In this document: piece by piece, positions 17,786 to 26,906 of the stretch
Layout: every line of letters starts with the position of its first letter
Numbering within the stretch: position 1 is the first letter of the stretch
Made by a program: the position numbers and the translations under genes
Source: CBDDIP01 sp965229005
Lineage (GTDB): Bacteria; Actinomycetota; Acidimicrobiia; Acidimicrobiales; Ilumatobacteraceae
Reading direction: 5' to 3'
DNA: 64,000 nucleotides
NCBI GenBank assembly: GCA_965229005.1
Contig: CBDDIP010000002.1
Location: forward strand, 992,001-1,056,000
Notes under the pieces: generated by a model
Told to the model about the DNA's origin: nothing
The model's database searches: none
The model's input: the letters and a program-made list of their open reading frames with translations, nothing else

Positions 17786-19333
17786 TCAGGGCTCCGTCGC
17801 GACCGAAGGGTCTCGCACGTCGTCGAGGTCCGACGTCACCGTGGCGAGCACCGTCGTGCCATCGGCGGCGACGATCTGCGCCTGCCATGGGTTGAGCTCG
17901 GAGAACGCCACCACGGCAGCGAACCACGGCAGCGACGGGTCAGCGTCGCTGAGCTCGACGACGATCGGCGCGGCCTCGCCGAACACGAGCACCTGCATCG
18001 TCGCCCCGGTGGCGACGTCGCGCGGGACGACGGCCGTCACGAACGTGCCGGCGTCCGTCGCCTGCACCTGGATCAGGCTCTCCTGGAGATCGAGGGGAAC
18101 GAGCGCGATCATCCACGCCTGCCCGAGCTGCATCTGGCACAGGTAGCCCTGAGCGGAGGGCACGTCGTACACCGATGCCGACCAGGACTGGTTGTCGAGG
18201 GTGCCGCCGGCGAGTGGCGTCGTGGCCAGCGGGCCCGAGCCCGAGGTGACGACGACGTCCGCCGCCGGGTCGTGCGCGTTCGTCCGTGCCTCGTTCCACT
18301 CGTCGGTGCCCGCGAAGTGCACGGTCTCGGCCACGTCGACCAGGGTCTGCAGATCGCGGTCGCCGGTGACCGTCACGTTGATGCCGGCGAAGTCGAACAT
18401 CAGCTCGTTGGTACCGGGCTGCAGCTGACCGAACCGAGCGGTGATGGCGCCGCCGCGCAGCGGCACGTCCTGCGTGAGGAAGTAGTCGTAGAGACCGGAG
18501 CGAGCCGGTGTGAGCGCCGGGCCGGTGGTGAGCCAGACGCCGTTGCTCGACGTGTCCGGTGGGGTGAACGAGACGTTGACGTCCTCCGGCGCATACAGAC
18601 CGCTGCCGCCGCCGTCGGGTGTCTCCAGCCTGGTGACGAGGTGGTGGTCGCTCTCGAAGCTGTCGTACCCGTACCGCAGTTCGTCGGGGCTGCCATCGCT
18701 GTTGGTGTCCAGCACCGTCAGGCCGTCGAGGATGCTCACCAGTTCGTCGACGTCGAACGCGCCGGTGATGCCGATGTGCCAACGCGCGTCGGTCGTCGCC
18801 TCGACCGACGCCAGTTGACCGGACTCGGGGCGGGCGACGGAGACGACGCCCGCACCGTCGCCGATGCGGACGCGACGGTCCCCGGCGAGCGAGCCGAACA
18901 CGTTGCCCTGCTCCTCGCGGGCGGTGACCATGAACCACGTCCCACCGGTGCCGGGCGACGACCACAACTCGGTGATGCCGGGCTCGGCGTCGCCGGGGAA
19001 GTTCTTCTGCGCGTAGGCGATGCCGTAGCCGGGCGGCGGATCGGCGAGCACCGGCAGGACGATCCGGGTGCTCGGGGTCGTCGAGATCGGTGCGGTCGAC
19101 GGTGGCGTGCTGGCCGGAGTGGTCGCCGGTGTCGTCGTCGGCGCGGTTGCTCTGTCGTTCCCGGAGGTGACCACCGCGACGGTGCCCCCAGCGAGCACGA
19201 CGAGGGCCGCGGGGACCATCCATCGGCGGGATCGACGCTGCACAGCTGCCGCCGGAGCAGCGAGTGCCGGCGCGGCGGGGCGCTCGTCGGCGACTGAGAA
19301 GACCTCGAGGATCTCCTTGCCCTCACTGCGCAC
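17786..19333 (-). CDS. Paralog cluster gene 1: ILEVF-motif single-pass membrane protein, first in operon
   Basis: 515 residues. MRSEGKEILEVFSVADER (motif at 7-14), an alanine/proline linker, RRSRRW, a membrane helix at about 39-57, then a Thr/Pro stalk. The exported region has ADPPPGYGIAYAQ, GITELWSSPG, GTWFMVTAREE and GDRRVRIG, an acidic DTNSDGSPDE loop, and two strand-helix closures (ITGAFDVDELVSILDG; VTVTGDRDLQTLVDVAETV). A likely cytoplasmic N-terminus follows from the arginines before the helix (positive-inside rule). As first gene it starts 46 bases from the nearest of two CIRCE operators shared with groES, so heat-shock co-regulation is possible. Function unknown. Confidence 0.83.
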   Translation of the reverse strand: MRSEGKEILEVFSVADERPAAPALAAPAAAVQRRSRRWMVPAALVVLAGGTVAVVTSGNDRATAPTTTPATTPASTPPSTAPISTTPSTRIVLPVLADPPPGYGIAYAQKNFPGDAEPGITELWSSPGTGGTWFMVTAREEQGNVFGSLAGDRRVRIGDGAGVVSVARPESGQLASVEATTDARWHIGITGAFDVDELVSILDGLTVLDTNSDGSPDELRYGYDSFESDHHLVTRLETPDGGGSGLYAPEDVNVSFTPPDTSSNGVWLTTGPALTPARSGLYDYFLTQDVPLRGGAITARFGQLQPGTNELMFDFAGINVTVTGDRDLQTLVDVAETVHFAGTDEWNEARTNAHDPAADVVVTSGSGPLATTPLAGGTLDNQSWSASVYDVPSAQGYLCQMQLGQAWMIALVPLDLQESLIQVQATDAGTFVTAVVPRDVATGATMQVLVFGEAAPIVVELSDADPSLPWFAAVVAFSELNPWQAQIVAADGTTVLATVTSDLDDVRDPSVATEP

Positions 19334-19378
19334 GAGGCGGATTCTCCCACGGAAACCGCGAACCGGCTCATCGAGCCG

Positions 19379-19405
19379 TTAGCACTCTCGGGTTCCGGTT
19401 GCTAA
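19379..19405 (+). promoter_or_regulatory. CIRCE operator 1 (HrcA site)
   Basis: TTAGCACTC (19379-19387), a 9-base spacer, then GGTTGCTAA (19397-19405). The classic CIRCE is TTAGCACTC-N9-GAGTGCTAA: the left arm matches fully, the right arm 7 of 9. It is 113 bases before the groES start and 46 bases from the start of the divergent paralog gene, so HrcA bound here could repress either direction. Confidence 0.8.
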
Positions 19406-19427
19406 CGACCCCACACGTCTTCTAGCA

Positions 19428-19454
19428 TTGGCACTCGAATGTGTCGACTGCTAA
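19428..19454 (+). promoter_or_regulatory. CIRCE operator 2 (HrcA site)
   Basis: TTGGCACTC (19428-19436), a 9-base spacer, then GACTGCTAA (19446-19454); each arm matches the CIRCE consensus 8 of 9. A possible promoter lies between the two operators (TTGCTA at 19399, TAGCAT at 19423, 18-base spacing), so both operators would flank or cover the groES start site. Confidence 0.85.
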
Positions 19455-19518
19455 TCAAGCGAGCAGCCGGCACGGATCCACCCATCACTTGAGCCAGAGC
19501 CAACGGAGGCCTGCACCC

Positions 19519-19815
19519 ATGACCACTCTCAAGCCGCTCGATGACCGCATCGTCGTGAAGCCCAGCGAGGCCGAGCAGACCACCGCGTCCGGGCTCGTCA
19601 TCCCCGATACCGCCAAAGAGAAGCCGCAGCAGGGCGAAGTCCTCGCCGTCGGCCCCGGCCGCTGGAGCGATGACAAGGGTTCGCACAGCGCGCTCGACGT
19701 CAAGGTCGGCGACACCGTCCTGTACTCGAAGTACGGCGGAACCGAAGTCACCATCGACGGCGCCGACCTCCTGATCCTCACGAGCCGCGACGTCCTCGCG
19801 ATCGTGCAGAAGTGA
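19519..19815 (+). CDS. groES: Co-chaperonin GroES
   Basis: Lid of the GroEL folding chamber. 98 residues from the ATG at 19519, preceded by GGAGG (19505-19509) at good spacing. An in-frame ATG upstream would read through CIRCE 2. LKPLDDRIVVKPSEAEQTTASGLVIPDTA is the conserved N-terminus with the mobile loop; DTVLYSKYGGTEV and DLLILTSRDVLA close the fold. groEL follows after nine bases. Probably heat-inducible through HrcA at the two upstream CIRCE sites. Confidence 0.98.
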   Translation: MTTLKPLDDRIVVKPSEAEQTTASGLVIPDTAKEKPQQGEVLAVGPGRWSDDKGSHSALDVKVGDTVLYSKYGGTEVTIDGADLLILTSRDVLAIVQK

Positions 19816-19824
19816 TCTGACCTC

Positions 19825-21465
<1,641 letters not shown>

Positions 21466-21509
21466 CTCGGTGCGGGCGTTGCATCGCCCGCCCCCCAAGC
21501 ACTGCGAGT

Positions 21510-21544
21510 GGCCCGGCGAGCAATCGCCGGGCCCCTTGCGTTTT
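21510..21544 (+). terminator. Rho-independent terminator of groESL
   Basis: A perfect 9-base-pair stem, GGCCCGGCG (21510-21518) with CGCCGGGCC (21525-21533), a six-base loop, then CCTTGCGTTTT. It starts 45 bases after the groEL stop. Confidence 0.85.
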
Positions 21545-21561
21545 CCGGCGGCGCTGGGCTT

Positions 21562-21713
21562 CGTGAGCTTCGACCCCCGCTGCGGTGGTTGAAACTCACG
21601 GATGCGCGCCGGCGGGCAGGCTGCGTGAGTCTTCGGTGCGCAACGCCAACCCGAAGCTCACGAAGCGGCTCGTTCGTGAGTCTTCGGTGCGCCGCGCCAA
21701 CCGGAAGCTCACG
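21562..21713. repeat. Three CGTGAG...CTCACG inverted-repeat units
   Basis: Three units of exactly 39 bases, each starting CGTGAG and ending CTCACG with inner TTC/GAA complementarity, lie at 21562-21600, 21624-21662 and 21675-21713. Units 2 and 3 are near-identical. They fill the gap between the groEL terminator and the next gene. A possible reading frame through them (from 21585) continues into the next gene, but is repeat sequence rather than protein. Confidence 0.8.
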
Positions 21714-21746
21714 GATGTGTCAGCGATGTCGCGCGACACCGCTGAC
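21708..21746. repeat. 31-base repeat copy A, with nested palindrome, at a gene start
   Basis: Bases 21708-21738 are identical to 23690-23720. They begin with the CTCACG end of the third inverted unit and run to TGTCGCGCGACA, a perfect 12-base palindrome (21727-21738). In this copy GTCAGCG (21719-21725) and CGCTGAC (21740-21746) extend it to a larger hairpin. It ends 16 bases before the start codon of the following gene. Confidence 0.75.
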
Positions 21747-21761
21747 GGATACGCTCCGGCG

Positions 21762-22391
21762 ATGGATGCGGCGCGGGCCCATGCGACGGCGAGCGGGATC
21801 CGTCGCGTCGGCTACGCCCTGCTGTTCTCCGGGTTCATCCGAATCAGCCCGGCGAGCTGGCTCAGCGTTGTCCAGCACGTCGCCGTCGTGGCCGCCCTCG
21901 GCGTCCTCGCGTGGACGGCACGCGGCGTCGCCGGCCGCTGGTTGGCATCCGCTGCCGTCGCGTACGGCGTCTCGGGTGCAGCCCTGCACCTGTCGGGCAA
22001 CGGCGCGCGAGGCACCGTGATCGCCGCTGGAGCCGGATCGCTCGTCCTCCTCGTCTGCGGCCTGTCGGCGCTCGGCAACCTTCCTGGTGATGTTCGACTG
22101 CGGCGACGGTGGGCACGGGTTCGCATCGAGGCCGTCGTCGCAGCCATCGGGCTGGCGATGTTGGCCGGTGCAGTGGCGTCGGGTGGGGTGCGCAGTGGCT
22201 ATGGCGTCTCGAACTCGTACTTCGAGGTCGACATCGTCGATGGCCCGTGGGTCCTGTGGTTCCTCGCCGCGGCGTGCGTGCTGATGTGCATTGAGGCAGT
22301 GATCGCCGGCTGGCGGACAGCGGATTGGCTCGAAGCGGCCGTCGCTGCGGCGCCGGCTCCCGTCGAGCAGGCCGACACCATCCGTTCGTAG
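21762..22391 (+). CDS. Hypothetical polytopic membrane protein
   Basis: 209 residues from the ATG beginning MDAARAHATASG. About six hydrophobic segments span the protein (roughly 36-50, 57-75, 84-100, 118-136, 157-172), with a cytoplasmic-looking RRRWARVR stretch near 105. The frame is open further upstream to 21585, but that part is repeat-derived. No recognised family and no conserved catalytic residues. Isolated between groEL and a convergent acyltransferase. Confidence 0.6.
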   Translation: MDAARAHATASGIRRVGYALLFSGFIRISPASWLSVVQHVAVVAALGVLAWTARGVAGRWLASAAVAYGVSGAALHLSGNGARGTVIAAGAGSLVLLVCGLSALGNLPGDVRLRRRWARVRIEAVVAAIGLAMLAGAVASGGVRSGYGVSNSYFEVDIVDGPWVLWFLAAACVLMCIEAVIAGWRTADWLEAAVAAAPAPVEQADTIRS

Positions 22392-22394
22392 CGT

Positions 22395-23513
22395 TCAGGG
22401 CTCTCCGGTGATGGCGGGCGCCGGCAGGGGGAAGCGGCGCTTCAGGGCGTTGATCGGGCCCTCGAAGAAGTGCCACGACAGCGCGGCGAGGGCGACCGTC
22501 ATGGCCAGTGCGGGGATCGCCGTGCCGGCCGGGAGGAAGTCGAACCAGGAGGATGCGAAGACGAGCAGCGGCAGGTGGAACAGGTACATCGCGTAGCTGA
22601 TCTTGCCGAGGTACGGGAACGGGCGCAGCGAGAGGAGCGCGGCAACCGCCGGCCACCCCGAGCTCCAGAGCACGAGGATGAGGCCGGCCACGGCGAGCGC
22701 CAGCGCGAAGTTCTCGGACGCTGCCGCGAGCACGCGAGCAGCACTGCGATCGAACTGCCGGACGAGCAGCACCGGAACGAGGACAGCCGTCGCGGCCATG
22801 CTGATCCGTCCCGTCCTCCTGCGGTCGATGCCGAGGAACGAACCCTTGGCCTGCACGATGGCTGCGGCGATGCCGATCAGGATGCAGTCGAACTGGAACG
22901 GCGACAGCAGCGTCGCGGCGGTGTTGCCGCTCGCCTCGACGATCGCCCGCCCCGCGACCGCGACGACGGAACCGACCACGCACACCCAGCTGACGACTCG
23001 CACCGAGCAGCACAGGATCAGCAGCGGTGCGAGGAGGTAGAAGTGCTCCTCGACCGACAGCGACCAGAGGTGCGACAGCCCGCCGGCGTTGATGCTGCCG
23101 TCGACGGCGAACTTGACGTTGGTGGTGTACGTGGCGTTCCACCAGAACGACTCGCTGCCGCCGACCTGACGTTGCCCGCTCCACTGGAGGATCAGCAGGG
23201 CGGCGAGGAGGGCGTAGTACACGGGGAAGATCCGTAGCGCGCGACGGGCGTAGAAGACCCGCATCCGTCGACCGAGCGGCACCGGCCGCGCCTTGGCCAG
23301 CTCGAGCAGCCCGCCGCCGATGAGGAAGCCGGACAGGACGAAGAAGACCTGGACGCCGAGCGCGCCGTACCCGACCACGCGGCGGACGGAATCGCTCCCG
23401 TTCTGCAAGGCGTGGAACACGAACACGCCGAAGAAGGCGAAGAAGCGCAACCCGTCGAGCGACCGAACGTGGGCTGTCACCGGTCGATCGTCTCCGTCGG
23501 TCTCCGCCAACAC
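22395..23513 (-). CDS. Acyltransferase family 3 membrane protein
   Basis: Integral membrane O-acyltransferase of the OafA/NodX type, which transfers acetyl or other acyl groups to extracytoplasmic sugars. 372 residues from the GTG at 23513. A start at 23480 (361 aa) is equally plausible, while an ATG at 23633 lies in palindromic repeats and is unlikely. RSLDGLRFFAFFGVFVFHAL is the family N-terminal helix with its conserved His. YGALGVQVFFVLSGFLIGG and FYARRALRIFPVYY follow, and about ten membrane segments continue to the end. It lacks the C-terminal SGNH domain of the second acyltransferase near 49-51 kb. The acceptor is unknown. Confidence 0.87.
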   Translation of the reverse strand: MLAETDGDDRPVTAHVRSLDGLRFFAFFGVFVFHALQNGSDSVRRVVGYGALGVQVFFVLSGFLIGGGLLELAKARPVPLGRRMRVFYARRALRIFPVYYALLAALLILQWSGQRQVGGSESFWWNATYTTNVKFAVDGSINAGGLSHLWSLSVEEHFYLLAPLLILCCSVRVVSWVCVVGSVVAVAGRAIVEASGNTAATLLSPFQFDCILIGIAAAIVQAKGSFLGIDRRRTGRISMAATAVLVPVLLVRQFDRSAARVLAAASENFALALAVAGLILVLWSSGWPAVAALLSLRPFPYLGKISYAMYLFHLPLLVFASSWFDFLPAGTAIPALAMTVALAALSWHFFEGPINALKRRFPLPAPAITGEP

Positions 23514-23606
23514 TGCTCCCGTCGTCGCGCCCGGTCGGGCGATCCGCGGACCGTAGTGCGACCCGCCGAGCGTCGCAATCAACCCGGCCCGAGGCGCTCG
23601 CCCGTT

Positions 23607-23695
23607 CGTGAGTTCGAGTGCCACTGGTGGCACGGAACCTCACGGATCGCGTGGCTTCGTGAGGTTGGGTGCCACCGGTGGCACTGAGGCTCACG
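23607..23695. repeat. Two CGTGAG...CTCACG inverted-repeat units
   Basis: 38-base units at 23607-23644 and 23658-23695 belong to the same family as the three units at 21.6 kb. Each has inner arms GTGCCAC/GTGGCAC flanking a central TGGT or CGGT, so the hairpin is nearly perfect. Starts are 51 bases apart, the same interval as between units 2 and 3 of the other cluster. Confidence 0.8.
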
Positions 23696-23720
23696 GATGT
23701 GTCAGCGATGTCGCGCGACA
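23690..23720. repeat. 31-base repeat copy B at a gene start
   Basis: Identical over 31 bases to 21708-21738, including the 12-base palindrome TGTCGCGCGACA. It ends 21 bases before the start codon of the next gene, as copy A does (23 bases from the end of the exact match to the ATG), so the element may carry a promoter or ribosome-loading function, or has inserted twice in similar positions. Confidence 0.75.
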
Positions 23721-23741
23721 TGGCGCCGGTACGATCCGGGG

Positions 23742-24266
23742 ATGGCCACGGCGAAGCGTCCGTTCTGGATGCACCAGCTGGTCGAGTACCTCCTCGGTGG
23801 GGCGCTCCTGGCCACCGGGTTGCAGAGCCCGACGCCGGCGATGCCGAGCATCGTCGGCGGGATCATCGTCTTCCACGGGGCGATCACCAAGGGCGCGCTC
23901 GCCGCGTTCCAGTGGATCCCGCGCCGCCTGCATCGCGCCATCGACCCGGTGATCATCCTCCTCGAGATCGTCGCCGGTGTTCAGCCGGTGATCGACGTCG
24001 AGAGCGGGACCCGGCTGATCATGGTCGGCATCGCACTCGCCCATGCGTTCGTGTGGTGGCAGAGCAGCTTCCTGGAGAAGCCGTCACGCCGCGAACGCAA
24101 GGCGACGGCTGCCGCCGAGGCTGCCGCCCGTGCCGATGCGGGCATCGTCCCGCCGCCGCTGCCCGACGACCGCAGCACCGAGATCGGCAGGACCGCCGGC
24201 CGCGTCGCGGCCAACGGCGTCAAGTTCGTGAAGCGCAAGAAGGCCGAGCGCGACCAGCGCCGCTGA
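23742..24266 (+). CDS. Hypothetical membrane protein
   Basis: 174 residues from the ATG at 23742 (MATAKRPFWMHQ). Three or four hydrophobic segments lie in residues 15-110 (LVEYLLGGALLATGL, MPSIVGGIIVFHG, DPVIILLEIVAGV, LIMVGIALAHAFVWW). A strongly charged cytoplasmic tail follows, with an alanine/arginine helix and a KFVKRKKAERDQRR end. No family recognised. Upstream in-frame codons come from the 31-base repeat. Confidence 0.65.
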   Translation: MATAKRPFWMHQLVEYLLGGALLATGLQSPTPAMPSIVGGIIVFHGAITKGALAAFQWIPRRLHRAIDPVIILLEIVAGVQPVIDVESGTRLIMVGIALAHAFVWWQSSFLEKPSRRERKATAAAEAAARADAGIVPPPLPDDRSTEIGRTAGRVAANGVKFVKRKKAERDQRR

Positions 24267-24271
24267 TCACG

Positions 24272-26320
24272 TCAGCTGCGGCGGCCGACCACCGTGATCG
24301 GTGTGGTCGCCCCCGTCGGGTTGAAGATCCCGAACCCGAACGTCAGCGTGTCGGCGCTGGCGAAGCCGAACCGGGTGCCGACGTTGCCACTGACGCCCAT
24401 CGGCCCGAGCCGGGTGATCTGCCACGTGTGACCGTCGGTGGTGTCCAGCACCCATGCATCGGACGGCTGCTGCCGATCGACGCCATCGGGGTTGCGCCGC
24501 TGCTGCTCGACCATCTGTGCGTTGTTGATCTCCGCGGAGCTGAACGTGTCGATCCGCTCACCGGTGTCGGGGTCGACCACGTCGAAGCCACCGTCGCCGG
24601 TGGGCTGCAGCAGGCCGTGCCGGGGCGATCCACCGAACATGAAGCCGAGCGCCATCTCGTCGAGCACCGTGCCGTTGCTGTCGGTCAAGCGCAGCCCACC
24701 CATCCAGTCGGTGATGGTCAGCTTCAGTTGACCGTGGTCGAGGAGCAGCCCACCCGAGGCGGCGAGCTCGTCTCGTCTGGCTGTCAGCAGCACCGCAGCA
24801 CCGACCGGCCCGCTGACCACGCGCGTCTCGACGATGCGCCATGCCGGATCGAGCTGCAGCAGCGGATCGAGCGCAACGCCGTCCCACGTGGTCCCGTCGC
24901 TGCTGGTGTAGGCGACGTGCTGCAACCCGAGCGTGCCGGCCAGCAGCAGCGTGTGGTCCGGCAGGGAGACGATCGCCGGCGAATCGATCGCCGGCAGGAC
25001 GCCTTCCGTCCACGACGTGCCGTCGGGGCTCATCCACAGGCGCGGGCCTTGAGCCGTCACCAGCAGCATCGCGAACGAGTCGCCGGTCCAGATCAGCTGC
25101 GTGGTGCCGGCGCCGTCGGTGACGCCGGAGGCGCCGCCCGGCAGCACCGCCTCCACCCACTCGCCGCCGTCCGTGGACACGAACACGCGGGGCCGCCCCT
25201 GCAGGGTGAGGATCGAGTCGGCGGACAGACCGAGCTGGTCGAACGGGATCACCTTGGTGACGGCGCCGCGGGTTGCTTCGGCCGGCAGCATCGAGATGTT
25301 GCCGGACGGATCGAGGCAGAACCACGTCGCCCCCGGGATGCCACCGGGCCCGACGAGGATGGTCGTCGCCACCGCGCCGCCGGCGATGATCCCCTTCGGA
25401 TCCTGGGTGAGCTTCGAACCAGCGGGACAGGCGTCCTTCAGCGCCGCCTCGTCGGGCTCGCCGTAGATCGCGTAGCCCTCGTCGGTGACGTCGCCGCCGT
25501 ACGGTGCGTCGACGCCGGCGGGAACGATCACGGGTGCGCCGGGGAAGTTGTACTGCGCCGGCGTCAGCAACGCGACGGCCACACCGTTCGCCGCGGCGAG
25601 CGTCGGCGGGAGGAAACGTGCGTTGGTGCCCAGTTGCTCCGTGATCGAGCCGACGTCGACCGGCAGCGGCTGGTCCGTCCACGTCGTGCCGCCGTCGCTG
25701 CTCGTCGAGCCGACGTACTGGAAGCTGCCGCCCGCCGGGGCAGTCCCCAGCGCGTACAGCGAGGCGTCCGAGTCACCGGACAGCGTCGTCACCCAGCGAT
25801 CATCGAGCGGGGCGCCGGATGCCTGGAACTCGACACCGTCGCTCGTGCGGAACACCTGCTGCTTGGTCGGTGCGCCGTTGATCGTCGGCGCCGTGCCGAG
25901 CGCGTACACCGATGCGCCGTTGTGGGTGACGTCGCGGTAGGAGCCGTAGCCCGACAGCGTGTTCGTCGGCGTCGTGGCGTCCCAGGTGATCCCCGTCGCA
26001 CCTTCCGTCGCTGCGGGCAGGTCGAACAGGAGCAGGCCCTGGTCCGGGCTGGACTCCAAGCGAGTCCCGGTCGGAGTCGCCGGCGCGCGATCGCTGCGCT
26101 GGTGCTGCTTGATGAACGACACCGCGGTGACCGCGGTACCGAGCACGGCGACGGCCGCCACCCCCACCATGATCGACGTGTTCCGCCGACGACGCGCAGC
26201 TCCGCGTTCCATGACCACCTCCACTCCTGGATCGAACGACTCGAACTGCCGCGCCTCGGCGGCCAGCTCCTGGCGGACTCGCGTGCCCAACGGACGCGGC
26301 GGGTGGTTCGGCTCCATCAC
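24272..26320 (-). CDS. Membrane-anchored BNR/beta-propeller protein encoded with an ECF sigma factor
   Basis: 682 residues. A cytoplasmic N-terminal segment of about 50 residues (LGTRVRQELAAEARQFESF), then RRRR and one membrane helix (about 48-68), then a long exported region. At least four BNR-type repeats are seen (SSDGGTTWTDQPL, STDGGEWVEAVLP, SPDGTSWTEGVLP, SSDGTTWDG), indicating a sialidase-like propeller of unknown ligand. Its start overlaps the sigma factor stop (ATGA), so the pair is translationally coupled. The topology (short cytoplasmic end, one helix, sensor domain outside) fits an anti-sigma or signal-receiving partner, but no zinc-binding anti-sigma motif is visible; the partner role is inference. 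Confidence 0.8.
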   Translation of the reverse strand: MMEPNHPPRPLGTRVRQELAAEARQFESFDPGVEVVMERGAARRRRNTSIMVGVAAVAVLGTAVTAVSFIKQHQRSDRAPATPTGTRLESSPDQGLLLFDLPAATEGATGITWDATTPTNTLSGYGSYRDVTHNGASVYALGTAPTINGAPTKQQVFRTSDGVEFQASGAPLDDRWVTTLSGDSDASLYALGTAPAGGSFQYVGSTSSDGGTTWTDQPLPVDVGSITEQLGTNARFLPPTLAAANGVAVALLTPAQYNFPGAPVIVPAGVDAPYGGDVTDEGYAIYGEPDEAALKDACPAGSKLTQDPKGIIAGGAVATTILVGPGGIPGATWFCLDPSGNISMLPAEATRGAVTKVIPFDQLGLSADSILTLQGRPRVFVSTDGGEWVEAVLPGGASGVTDGAGTTQLIWTGDSFAMLLVTAQGPRLWMSPDGTSWTEGVLPAIDSPAIVSLPDHTLLLAGTLGLQHVAYTSSDGTTWDGVALDPLLQLDPAWRIVETRVVSGPVGAAVLLTARRDELAASGGLLLDHGQLKLTITDWMGGLRLTDSNGTVLDEMALGFMFGGSPRHGLLQPTGDGGFDVVDPDTGERIDTFSSAEINNAQMVEQQRRNPDGVDRQQPSDAWVLDTTDGHTWQITRLGPMGVSGNVGTRFGFASADTLTFGFGIFNPTGATTPITVVGRRS

Positions 26321-26883
26321 GCCTCCTCCACGGTCCGCGGGCGCAGCTCCACCGACAGCTGGTGCAGGGCCCGGTGCAAGCGGCTCTTCACCGTGCCAGG
26401 ACGGATGCCGAGCGCCCGAGCCGTCTCCAGCTCACTGAGCTCGAGGAAGAAGCGGCAGACGACGACGGCGCGTCGATCGAGGTCGAGCTGACCGATCGCC
26501 GCCATCAGCTTCGGGTCGGCGGGCTCGATCGCGCCCAGAGAGATCTGGTGCAGCGTGCGCCGCGGCCCACCGCGGCGACGCAAGGTGCTGTTCGCCCAGT
26601 TCAACCCGACCCGGTAGACCCAGCCCGCCGGGTTGTCGAGCAGCTGCACGGTCCGCCACCTCGCGTAGGCCCGTGCCATCGCTTCATCGGCGGCCTCGTT
26701 CGCCAGATCGTTGTCCCGGAGCGTCAGCGCCAACGCCTTGGCGACCTGCGTGCGGGTGCGCTCGTAGAACCCTTCGAACGAAGGGTTCGCCGCCACGACC
26801 AGGACCGGATCGGTCGTGCGTCGGGCCGAGTTGCCTCGCGCCATCACGCTGTCCACAGCAGGCAGACTCCCGAGACGGCGCAT
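26317..26883 (-). CDS. ECF RNA polymerase sigma factor (SigE-like family)
   Basis: 188 residues. Region 2 lies around FEGFYERTRTQVAKALALTLRDNDLANEAADEAMARAYARWRT-type sequence with the NPAGWVYRVGLNWANS segment. Region 4 is LDRRAVVVCRFFLELSELETARALGIRPGTVKSRLHRALHQL, a clear helix-turn-helix. It belongs to the short ECF sigma family common in actinobacteria. The start may be at 26883 or at an internal ATG (26844). The overlapping downstream membrane propeller gene is its likely signalling partner. Confidence 0.9.
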   Translation of the reverse strand: MRRLGSLPAVDSVMARGNSARRTTDPVLVVAANPSFEGFYERTRTQVAKALALTLRDNDLANEAADEAMARAYARWRTVQLLDNPAGWVYRVGLNWANSTLRRRGGPRRTLHQISLGAIEPADPKLMAAIGQLDLDRRAVVVCRFFLELSELETARALGIRPGTVKSRLHRALHQLSVELRPRTVEEA

Positions 26884-26906
26884 CGGTTCCCGATCCTGTC
26901 AGCCCG

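Noticed and set aside
16469..19297. 942-residue open frame on the plus strand
   Set aside because: Antisense to paralog genes 1 and 2, with no recognisable domains and Arg/His/Gly-rich composition.
21562..21713. CRISPR array
   Set aside because: Units are palindromic with constant ends but variable centres, only three in number, and no cas genes are near.
21585..21761. N-terminal extension of the membrane protein at 21762
   Set aside because: The codons fall in the inverted repeats and read as two copies of RESSVR-ANxKLT; this is repeat-derived, not protein.
23669..26491. 940-residue open frame on the plus strand
   Set aside because: Antisense to the BNR-propeller gene and part of the sigma factor; no domain motifs.
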